In this document: positions 1 to 4,590 of the stretch, in pieces
Layout of the letters: each line of letters starts with the position of its first letter
Numbering within the stretch: the stretch's first letter is position 1
NCBI GenBank assembly: GCA_022844585.1
Contig: JALHLM010000433.1
Location: 1 to 5,276, forward strand
Length of the DNA: 5,276 nt
Reading direction: 5' to 3'
Source of the DNA: Pirellulales bacterium
GTDB taxonomy: Bacteria > Planctomycetota > Planctomycetia > Pirellulales > JALHLM01
Notes under the pieces: generated by a model
Told to the model about the DNA's origin: nothing
Database searches by the model: none
What the model saw: the letters and a program-made list of their open reading frames with translations, nothing else
Translations under genes and position numbers: made by a program

Positions 1-308
1 GCTTCGCTTGGCGCAACTTTTTTTAAGATCTCGCGCTCCAGCTCCGCGCGCCGCAGCTCGCGCTTGAGCCGTTGAACTTCCGCGCGAAGTTCTTCCAGCG
101 TGGCATCCTCGCCGCACGCTTTCGGCGGCGGACCAAACTTCTTGCGCCACGTCCGCAGCGATTGCTCGCTCACTCCCACGGCCTGAGCGGCGGCCGTGAC
201 CGTGTAACCTTCTTCGGTCACCAGCCGCACCGCGTCCCGCTTAAACGCTTCGCTACGCCGCGGCGTCGCCCCGCTTTCGGCCTTCACATCCTGCTTCGTG
301 ATACCCAT
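1..308 (-). CDS. IS3-family transposase OrfA (HTH subunit), partial at the window edge
   Basis: This open frame begins at ATG 308 and runs through the left edge, giving 102 visible residues. It encodes the small DNA-binding subunit of an IS3-type transposase. Residues about 19-58 (SEAFKRDAVRLV, then VTAAAQAVGVSEQSLRTWRKKFG) form the HTH_Tnp_1 fold that recognises the IS ends. Residues about 69-97 (LEELRAEVQRLKRELRR, then EREILKK) form the coiled-coil or leucine-zipper segment usual for OrfA dimerisation. The start is supported by AGGAGGT on the minus strand about 9 bases upstream, which is far stronger than anything in front of the host genes. OrfA proteins are usually near 90-110 residues, so the end should be close. 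The coiled coil ends in an A7 tract suited to frameshifting into orfB. No stop or frameshift is seen, so this copy may be functional. Confidence 0.85.
   Translation of the reverse strand, partial: MGITKQDVKAESGATPRRSEAFKRDAVRLVTEEGYTVTAAAQAVGVSEQSLRTWRKKFGPPPKACGEDATLEELRAEVQRLKRELRRAELEREILKKVAPSE
18..24 (-). promoter_or_regulatory. Candidate -1 ribosomal frameshift site (A7) of the IS3 element
   Basis: Seven T on the plus strand give A7 on the minus strand. In the orfA frame the codons are TTA AAA AAA GTT, so the heptamer is A AAA AAA in the X XXY YYZ register needed for -1 slippage. It sits right after the EILKK end of the coiled coil, which is where IS3-family elements fuse OrfA to OrfB. 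The orfB frame and any stimulatory structure lie outside the window, so function is inferred. Confidence 0.5.
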
Positions 309-310
309 CC

Positions 311-375
311 TTCGGACCTCCTGTGGAGAGCATTATCCGCCCCCCGCCGCTGTCCGAAAGTCCTGGGGTATCGCA
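311..375. repeat. IS3-end direct repeat, copy 1
   Basis: This 65-bp stretch matches 2071-2135 at 64 of 65 positions, counted by eye; the one difference is A370 versus G2130. Both copies have the same orientation and lie 1760 bp apart without gaps. It spans the element tip and the untranslated leader including the Shine-Dalgarno. Leftward, the ungapped alignment continues into orfA with clearly lower identity as far as about 241. Confidence 0.9.
332..337 (-). promoter_or_regulatory. Possible -10 element driving the IS3 orfA
   Basis: The minus strand reads GATAAT, five of six matches to TATAAT, 24 bases upstream of the orfA ATG and just ahead of its Shine-Dalgarno. No good -35 hexamer stands 16-18 bases further up; the spacer region is a G-run. 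The same hexamer is kept in the decayed copy at 2092-2097. This is a weak call based on one hexamer and its position. Confidence 0.3.
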
Positions 376-504
376 ACCCGTTCCGATCGAGGCGTGTTTT
401 CCGCATCGCGAACACAACGCCCACACTGGCACGATGACGTAGGCCCGAGTTAGGATAGGGCGTCGGAGAATCGTGCCACCACGTTCGTACCGGGATTTCG
501 CGCC
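376..504. other. Leader between the IS end and the first esterase, with a long inverted repeat
   Basis: No gene is supported here. The arms TGGCACGAT (427-435) and ATCGTGCCA (470-478) are perfect 9-base complements. GACG (436-439) and CGTC (461-464) extend the pairing to 13 pairs with a 5-base bulge on the right side and a 21-base apex. The structure ends 26 bases before the esterase ATG, so it could fold in its 5' leader. No convincing -35/-10 pair was found, and no Shine-Dalgarno stands directly before 505. The arms could also be an operator or a relic of a small element. Confidence 0.45.
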
Positions 505-1578
505 ATGCTGCTTCAACATCGCCTGTGGACTACGGTCGCTCACTGTTACACATTCCTCTTCTGCGCTGGACTATTGTCGTGCAGTGTCTTTGCCGACGAC
601 AAGGAAATTGGGACGACTCGGTCGACGGCGCTGCCGAACGGAGATTTGGTCGTCGGTCCCGACTACCAAACGGATCCCGACTTGACCGACCGAGGAAACC
701 CAAAGGGTAAGCGCTTCATGTTTAGCATGGCGCTCTCCGAAAGCGCGATCTTTCGCGGCGATGACGCCACGCTCACGAAACGGAAGGATACGCGGAAAGA
801 GCGCAAGGTATTTGTCTATGTGCCTGCCAGGTATATGGACGGCACGAAAGCGCCTGTCCTCGTCACGCTTGACGGCCCGAGCAATCTGGACCTGGTGTGC
901 AACGCGCTCGACAACCTGACCATTTCCAAGGACTCGGATCGCAAATTACCGGCCTTCATTGTCATCTCGGTGGAGAATGGCGGCGGCGACGGGAAGGGAA
1001 GCGAGCGCGGCTTAGAGTACGACACCATGTCCGATCGCTTCGCCCGCTTCATCCATGACGAAGTCTTTCCGGCTGTGCTCAAGAACGAGGAAATCCGAGG
1101 CGCCTACCCGAATCTGGCGCTGACCGACGATCCTTGGGGGCGCGGCGTTATGGGTTGCAGTTCCGGCGGGGCGGCGGCACTGACCATGGGCTGGTTTCGC
1201 CCCGACCTGTTTCGCCGGTTGATTACCTATTCAGGCACGTTCGTGGATCAGCAAAACGACGCCTCCCCGGAGGAACAAGATTACCCGTTGGGTGCTTGGG
1301 AATACCATTCGGGTAAGAAGTTGATTGAATCAAGCGACAAGAAGCCGCTGCGGATTTTCACACACGTCTCGGAAAATGACCTCCGAGCCAAGGATCCCGA
1401 ATCTACCAACCACAATTGGGTGATGGCGAATCAGCGGACAGCGGCCTCGCTGGCGGCCAAGGGCTACGATTATCGCTTCATCTTCAGTAAGGCCACCAAT
1501 CATTGCGACGGCAAAGTCTTTCGTCAAACGCTGGCCGACACGCTGGTCTGGATGTGGAGCGACTATCAAGGGGAATAG
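505..1578 (+). CDS. Secreted esterase of the Fes/EstD type (PF00756-like alpha/beta hydrolase)
   Basis: Complete 357-residue protein. Residues 1-30 look like a Sec signal peptide: a hydrophobic run around FLFCAGLLSCSVFA, with likely signal peptidase I cleavage after V28-F29-A30. LLSC (23-26) is a poorer lipobox alternative. After a linker of about 60 residues the alpha/beta hydrolase domain begins near VFVYVPARY. The nucleophile elbow is G217-C-S219-S-G221-G, so Ser219 is the expected nucleophile. His333 (TNHCDG) is the likely catalytic histidine, and Asp292 in SENDL, or nearby Glu290, the likely acid. The family hydrolyses carboxyl esters, including enterochelin, feruloyl and acetyl-sugar esters; the substrate cannot be told here. 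Unlike the second esterase in this window it has no visible E-set domain. The start has no clear Shine-Dalgarno but directly precedes the signal peptide. It stands alone, with IS sequences on both sides, and no stop or frameshift is seen. Confidence 0.85.
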   Translation: MLLQHRLWTTVAHCYTFLFCAGLLSCSVFADDKEIGTTRSTALPNGDLVVGPDYQTDPDLTDRGNPKGKRFMFSMALSESAIFRGDDATLTKRKDTRKERKVFVYVPARYMDGTKAPVLVTLDGPSNLDLVCNALDNLTISKDSDRKLPAFIVISVENGGGDGKGSERGLEYDTMSDRFARFIHDEVFPAVLKNEEIRGAYPNLALTDDPWGRGVMGCSSGGAAALTMGWFRPDLFRRLITYSGTFVDQQNDASPEEQDYPLGAWEYHSGKKLIESSDKKPLRIFTHVSENDLRAKDPESTNHNWVMANQRTAASLAAKGYDYRFIFSKATNHCDGKVFRQTLADTLVWMWSDYQGE

Positions 1579-1778
1579 CGGATATCACCCATGTCGATGG
1601 GAATTCTGTGCGGCGACTGCTCGCCCAATCGCGTCGGTCACATCGCCGAACGGCACGTAGTTCTGCCGTAAGTCGGTAGGCGGAATTGATTTTGGAGAAA
1701 TGGGCCTCGCTTGCGTAGATGGTGTTGAGGAATGCACTCATCTCGGCAAGGAGGCCCGAGGATGCGATGCTTTTAACC
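1579..1778. other. Unassigned intergenic stretch downstream of the first esterase
   Basis: I cannot assign a gene. The minus strand has an open stretch (about 1819 to 1484) whose middle part, LLAEMSAFLNTIYASEAHF, reads somewhat like an amphipathic helix. It has no ATG start with a ribosome site, runs into the esterase antisense and is preceded by an in-frame TAA, so it is at most a gene remnant. A small inverted repeat, CCCAT-GTCG-ATGGG (1588-1601), lies 10 bases after the esterase stop, but its stem is short and no U-run follows, so I do not call it a terminator. The 5' end and inverted repeat of the IS4 relic probably lie in here but were not located. Confidence 0.4.
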
Positions 1779-2003
1779 ATGCCGGTTTTCAACAACAGCT
1801 CAGTTTTCTGCGTCGGCAATTCCTCCAGGATGGAGGCTTACCGTTCGGCGACGTGCTTTCGGAAGATTTGATCGTGAGCACATTGAATACGGTCAACGTG
1901 ATTTGGTTGGATCGGATTTTTTACGCCGCTCGTCACGCTGTAGGTCTTCCTGGGACAAGCACTGAGCGCCGACCACTCGTGTCACGGGGCTGTCGCCCGC
2001 TGG
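1779..2003 (+). pseudogene. Remnant of an IS4-type transposase, N-terminal part, frameshifted
   Basis: The reading starts MPVFN at ATG 1779, then shifts frame within AACAACAGC (1791-1799) to QQLSFLRRQFLQDG, GGLPFGDVLSEDL and VIWLDRIF. A second shift in the T6 run (1917-1922) is needed to continue as TPLVTL, a stop (TAG 1941-1943), then VFLGQALSADHSC and GAVARWNA. Removing one T from that run gives DRIFTPLVTL directly. From memory, RI(Y/F)(T/S)P-VTLW-FL-QVLS-DHSC is the N-terminal hallmark of many IS4-type transposases, where the TAG position is normally Trp (TGG). The frame breaks at about 2000, where IS3 sequence begins. Two frameshifts, one nonsense codon and truncation before the DDE core make it non-functional. 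The family call rests on recalled motifs. Confidence 0.65.
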
Positions 2004-2135
2004 AACGCTTCGCTATGCCGCGGCAGAGCCGCAACCGCTGTCTTCACATCCTGCTTCGCAGTGCCCATCGTTCGGACCTCCTGTGGAGAGCATTATCCGC
2101 CCCCCGCCGCTGTCCGAAAGTCCTGGGGTGTCGCA
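2004..2135 (-). mobile_element. Decayed IS3-family end (orfA start only)
   Basis: This aligns without gaps to 244-375 at a constant offset of 1760. On the minus strand, ATG 2068 begins MGTAKQDVK, then LPRHSEAFQR, the counterpart of MGITKQDVK and TPRRSEAFKR in the other copy. The frame then hits a TGA after about 29 codons as it passes into the IS4 relic. The outer end is at 2135, only 15 bases from the stop codon of the oxidoreductase gene. The HTH and everything further in are missing. The left junction with the IS4 relic falls around 2000-2005, where both elements carry similar bases, so the exact breakpoint is ambiguous. It may be an abortive insertion or the product of recombination or deletion between elements. 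Confidence 0.8.
2071..2135. repeat. IS3-end direct repeat, copy 2
   Basis: Second copy of the 65-bp repeat, identical to 311-375 except G2130 for A370, in the same orientation. The adjacent coding part (2001-2070 against 241-310) shows about 19 mismatches in 70, so conservation drops sharply at the orfA start codon. The match ends at TCGCA (2131-2135), as in the other copy, and flanking bases then differ. Confidence 0.9.
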
Positions 2136-2150
2136 GTTCCGTGCGTCGCG

Positions 2151-3521
2151 TCACATGTTGATTTCGAACCCCTGGCGGTTTTCACGCGCCAGGAATGAAT
2201 TTGCCTGTGCGTCGTGCATGATCTCCCGCTTGACCGGGTCCCACTGGACGGCTCGGCCCAGACGCATCGCAATGTTCGAGAGGTGGCAGATCTCGAGCAT
2301 CCGGTTGTGAGACCAGACGTCCGAGATCGGCTGCTTGCGGGATTTCATGGCTTCAACGAAGTTGGCGGTGTGGTTGGCGCTGACCGCGCCGCCGTAAACT
2401 TCTTCGATCGCCCCGTCGGGCAGAGGATGGTCCTTTAAGTCCTCGACCGGCTTCCCGCTGATCTTGCCGCGGTTGACGAAGAACCGGCCTTCCGTCCCCT
2501 CGAAGAGAATCCCATTGTCGCCTTCGCTGGTGATGATCATTTCCACGCCGTTGGGCATCTCGACTTTGATGTTGAAATCGGTCGCCGCGTTGTACTGATC
2601 GTGGACCACGGGATGGCCGTCCTTGTATTCGACCGGCAATTTGAATTGGACCGGCGTGACTTTGCTCGGCCCCGTGTCGGTAGCGCCGAGGGCCCAGCAG
2701 GCAATGTCTACGTGGTGCGCGCCCCAGTCGGTGAGTTTGCCGCCGGAATACTCGTGCCAGTTGCGGAATGAGTAGTGGCAGTTGCTGTAAAGCGGCACGC
2801 CGCCGCCGTAGCCTTGACGAAGCTCCGGCAAGGCGCGATACGGAACCTTGGCCGCCGGCCCGAGCCAGAAGTCCCAATCCAGTCCCGTCGGAACAGGCGC
2901 CTCGGGAATGACCGGCGAGGCTTCCATGGCGTTGATGCCGCAGGTGACTTTCGTCACCGTGCCAATGCGGCCATGTCGCACCAGCGCGATCGCCTGCAGG
3001 AAGCGCTGGTCCGACTCGGTTCGCTGCATCGTGCCGACCTGAAAGACCCGGCCCGTCTGCTTGACCATCTTCTCGATGAGCTTGCCTTCGTCGATGGTCA
3101 ACGTGAGCGGCTTTTCACAATAGACGTCTTTGCCGGCGAGCATGGCCTCGACCGCGATCTTGGTATGCCAGTGGTCGGGCGTGGCGATCATCACCGCGTC
3201 GATATCTTTGCGGTCGAGGACCTGGCGGTAATCGCTGTAGGCATCCGGTTTCTTGCCCTGGCGTTGCTCCACCTTTTCCACATTGGCTGCCAGTACGTTG
3301 GCATCGACGTCGGCCAGGGCCGCGAAATCGGCGAATGGAAACGATTTGCCGGTGATCTCCCAGCCTTGATTTCGCAGACCGATGGTCGCAAAGACCGGAC
3401 GGTCAGCCGCCGACACGTAGCCAAAGGCCCGGTGCGCCGGTCGGAGCAGAATGCTTGCGGCGCCCGCGGCGGTGATCCCTTGCAGAAACTGACGACGCGA
3501 AGTCTGGCGGTTGGTTGGCAT
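2151..3521 (-). CDS. Tat-exported Gfo/Idh/MocA-family oxidoreductase
   Basis: Complete 456-residue protein that begins at ATG 3521. The N-terminus has a twin-arginine signal, S8-R9-R10-Q-F-L, followed by a weakly hydrophobic Ala/Ile/Leu stretch, so it should be exported folded with its cofactor. The Rossmann domain follows: VFATIGLRNQG (43-53), ATPDHWH (113-119) and the family hallmark E126-K127-P128, whose lysine is catalytic in this family. The C-terminal domain carries GGKLTDWGAHHVD (250-262), the usual substrate-side motif, and ends with the SNIAMRLGR and WDP segments common in planctomycete members. The family performs NAD(P)-dependent redox chemistry on sugars, inositols and derivatives; the substrate is unknown. 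The glycine loop is unusual: only the outer glycines of GxGxxG remain (G48-LRNQ-G53). No Shine-Dalgarno is evident. The 266-bp gap from the upstream flavodoxin gene suggests its own promoter. It is uninterrupted, and its 3' end nearly touches the IS relic. Confidence 0.9.
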   Translation of the reverse strand: MPTNRQTSRRQFLQGITAAGAASILLRPAHRAFGYVSAADRPVFATIGLRNQGWEITGKSFPFADFAALADVDANVLAANVEKVEQRQGKKPDAYSDYRQVLDRKDIDAVMIATPDHWHTKIAVEAMLAGKDVYCEKPLTLTIDEGKLIEKMVKQTGRVFQVGTMQRTESDQRFLQAIALVRHGRIGTVTKVTCGINAMEASPVIPEAPVPTGLDWDFWLGPAAKVPYRALPELRQGYGGGVPLYSNCHYSFRNWHEYSGGKLTDWGAHHVDIACWALGATDTGPSKVTPVQFKLPVEYKDGHPVVHDQYNAATDFNIKVEMPNGVEMIITSEGDNGILFEGTEGRFFVNRGKISGKPVEDLKDHPLPDGAIEEVYGGAVSANHTANFVEAMKSRKQPISDVWSHNRMLEICHLSNIAMRLGRAVQWDPVKREIMHDAQANSFLARENRQGFEINM

Positions 3522-3787
3522 CTGTCGAAACCCTGATGGAGATAGGGATGGAGTGGGAACGCAAGACTCGGGAAGCGCCCGAGCAATTGGACGAGGAGCG
3601 AATCGTTGTCGCGAAGCGCAAATTGGAACCCTTTAGGTTCCCAGGATACCTCAATCCGTCCGCAAAGTGAATTATTTCGCATTCCGATCGGACTGAAATG
3701 ACTGGGAGCACCGAAGTCAATGCGTCTGGCCGTTTTGGCCAGCTTGATCGTGGACTGCTGAAATGCCATCAGCAAGTCGCTTCCCAA
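3522..3787. other. Intergenic region upstream of the oxidoreductase, with two small inverted repeats
   Basis: No gene is supported. There are two perfect 6-bp stems with 5-base loops: GGAACC-CTTTA-GGTTCC at 3625-3641 and CTGGCC-GTTTT-GGCCAG at 3726-3742. The second lies 45 bases past the flavodoxin stop and could end or attenuate that transcript, but no U-run follows on the minus strand. The first lies about 104 bases upstream of the oxidoreductase start and could be a leader hairpin or operator. No promoter with good -35 and -10 boxes was found. Confidence 0.4.
3726..3742 (-). terminator. Weak hairpin after the flavodoxin gene
   Basis: A perfect 6-bp stem (CTGGCC/GGCCAG) with a 5-base loop sits 45 bases downstream of the flavodoxin stop on the minus strand. 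The bases that follow (ACGCATTGAC) are not a U-tract, so it does not fit a classical intrinsic terminator. It is listed because of its position and perfect stem only. Confidence 0.25.
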
Positions 3788-4351
3788 TCACTTGCCGAGG
3801 TCGCTGAATCTGTCGTACGACTGGTTGAGGGGATGAGCCTCTTTTCGTCCGTCGATCAGGCAAGCGGTCCATTCGGAAAGGCGCAGCCCGAGTCGGCGGC
3901 AGGCCTCCTGAACATGATCGTCTCGCGGAGCGCCTGCACAGATCGCTCCGTAGTGCGCCGAAAACTTGATTCCCGTGTAGTCGGTCACGCCAAATACGAG
4001 GAATCCGTAGTTGATGAGGATCGAAAGCAGCGTCATGCAGGTCCACTCCTGGCCGCCGCCCCAGGCGCCGGCCGAGGTGAACACACAGCCGATCTTCCCG
4101 TCGCGCTTCCCCCAGTTCTCGAGCGGCTGTTCGTCCCACCACTTTTTCATCTGCCAGCACACGCTGCCGTAATTCGTGGGGGAGCCCAGTGCGATACCGT
4201 CGCACCAGGCCAAATCGGTGTGATCGGCGGAGGAAATGTCTTTCAGGAGGACGTCCGCTCCGTCCAGTTGACCGGCGCCCTCGGCCACGAGTTGGGCCAT
4301 CTGACGAGTATTGCCGGAGTTGGAATGGTACAGCACAAGGATTCTGGGCAC
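3788..4351 (-). CDS. Flavodoxin/WrbA-like FMN-binding protein
   Basis: Proposed 187-residue protein from GTG 4351. The flavodoxin fold starts at once with PRILVLYHSNSGNTRQMA; SNSGNTR (residues 10-16) is the FMN phosphate-binding loop. LGSPTNYG and SAGAWGGGQE match the two FMN isoalloxazine loops seen in WrbA-type NAD(P)H:quinone oxidoreductases (PTxYG; the second loop usually ends GGxE). A late HYGAICAG segment fits the same family, and the length is close to WrbA (about 200). The expected role is FMN-dependent electron transfer or two-electron quinone reduction in the cytoplasm. The frame stays open to ATG 4537, but those extra 62 residues have no family match. GAAAGG lies about 8 bases before the GTG, so I prefer the GTG start. 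No signal peptide is seen. It is divergent from the second esterase and codirectional with the oxidoreductase across 266 bp. WrbA identity is not certain, so no symbol is given. Confidence 0.8.
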   Translation of the reverse strand: MPRILVLYHSNSGNTRQMAQLVAEGAGQLDGADVLLKDISSADHTDLAWCDGIALGSPTNYGSVCWQMKKWWDEQPLENWGKRDGKIGCVFTSAGAWGGGQEWTCMTLLSILINYGFLVFGVTDYTGIKFSAHYGAICAGAPRDDHVQEACRRLGLRLSEWTACLIDGRKEAHPLNQSYDRFSDLGK

Positions 4352-4450
4352 GTCGGCGGCCTTTCGGTAGTGCGAAGCGAGCACTGAGGCGGAACCGACG
4401 CATCTTACGAAGATCGAAGTGCTTCGAAATAGGGCGCCGTCCGAAAAGAA

Positions 4451-4479
4451 TTGCTTTCCCTCGGCGGCCACGGTAGATT
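4451..4479 (+). promoter_or_regulatory. Weak candidate promoter for the second esterase
   Basis: TTGCTT (4451-4456) and TAGATT (4474-4479) are 17 bases apart, with three of six and four of six matches to the sigma-70 consensus. If real, transcription would begin near 4486, at the edge of the 18-bp palindrome, leaving a leader of about 105 bases. The match could be chance. Confidence 0.25.
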
Positions 4480-4485
4480 CTTGAA

Positions 4486-4503
4486 TCATGCGTATACGCA
4501 TGA
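4486..4503. promoter_or_regulatory. Perfect 18-bp palindrome, candidate operator
   Basis: TCATGCGTATACGCATGA equals its own reverse complement over all 18 bases; the next flanking pair (A4485, C4504) breaks the symmetry. It lies 134 bases upstream of the flavodoxin GTG and 87 bases upstream of the esterase ATG, the usual place for a dimeric regulator that controls divergent genes. With no central spacer it suits a DNA-binding dimer better than an RNA hairpin. No regulator gene is visible in the window. Confidence 0.5.
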
Positions 4504-4590
4504 CGTTGTGCTGCGCCGCATGATGTAGTTCGCTCACCAGGCGGGGCGGCGCACGAATCCCATCATCTCCTCAGACACGGTCGAAACGCT

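Larger units (their letters stand above)
1..375 (-). mobile_element. IS3-family insertion sequence, orfA-side end (rest lies outside the window)
   Basis: The element is read leftward and runs off the left edge. Its outer end is placed at 375: on the minus strand it starts TGCGATACCCCAGGAC, with the terminal TG typical of IS3-family ends. A second copy of this end at 2135 stops matching at exactly the same base, which supports the boundary. From the end inward there is a GC-rich leader of about 65 bases, an ATAAT-containing hexamer (332-337), a strong Shine-Dalgarno and orfA. orfB, which should carry the DDE catalytic domain, and the other inverted repeat are beyond the window. No target-site duplication can be checked with one end. 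Intactness of the whole element is unknown. Confidence 0.8.
4352..4590. other. Divergent intergenic control region
   Basis: It separates the leftward flavodoxin gene from the rightward esterase. It holds the 18-bp palindrome at 4486-4503, a weak rightward promoter candidate at 4451-4479, and complementary 8-base arms TGCGCCGC (4512-4519) and GCGGCGCA (4546-4553) with a 26-base loop ending 37 bases before the esterase ATG. The leftward frame through this region is open, but nothing in its translation resembles a known domain, so I read it as non-coding. Confidence 0.5.

Noticed and set aside
298..375. The pair of repeats as a CRISPR array or MITE
   Set aside because: There are only two copies 1760 bp apart, and both encode the start of an IS3 OrfA, so an IS end explains them.
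1588..1601. CCCAT-GTCG-ATGGG hairpin after the first esterase as a terminator
   Set aside because: The stem has only five pairs and the following bases are AATTCTG, not a U-tract.
1484..1819. A 111-residue minus-strand open frame
   Set aside because: It starts at TTG after an in-frame TAA, has no ribosome site, and its C-terminal third is antisense to the esterase. No domain is recognised.
1700..2161. A 153-residue plus-strand open frame that could pass as a hypothetical protein
   Set aside because: Its first part reads as a frameshifted IS4-type transposase and its last part is the antisense of the IS3 orfA start and tip, so it is a composite of relics.
2775..3536. A 253-residue plus-strand open frame
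   Set aside because: It is antisense to the oxidoreductase gene, which has a clear Tat signal and family motifs on the minus strand. Long antisense frames are common in GC-rich genes.
3698..4387. A 229-residue plus-strand open frame
   Set aside because: It is antisense to the flavodoxin-like gene, whose FMN-binding motifs fix the minus strand as coding.
4512..4553. Complementary arms TGCGCCGC/GCGGCGCA as a riboswitch
   Set aside because: The 26-base loop and short GC arms match no riboswitch class I can recognise, and such arms occur easily in GC-rich DNA.
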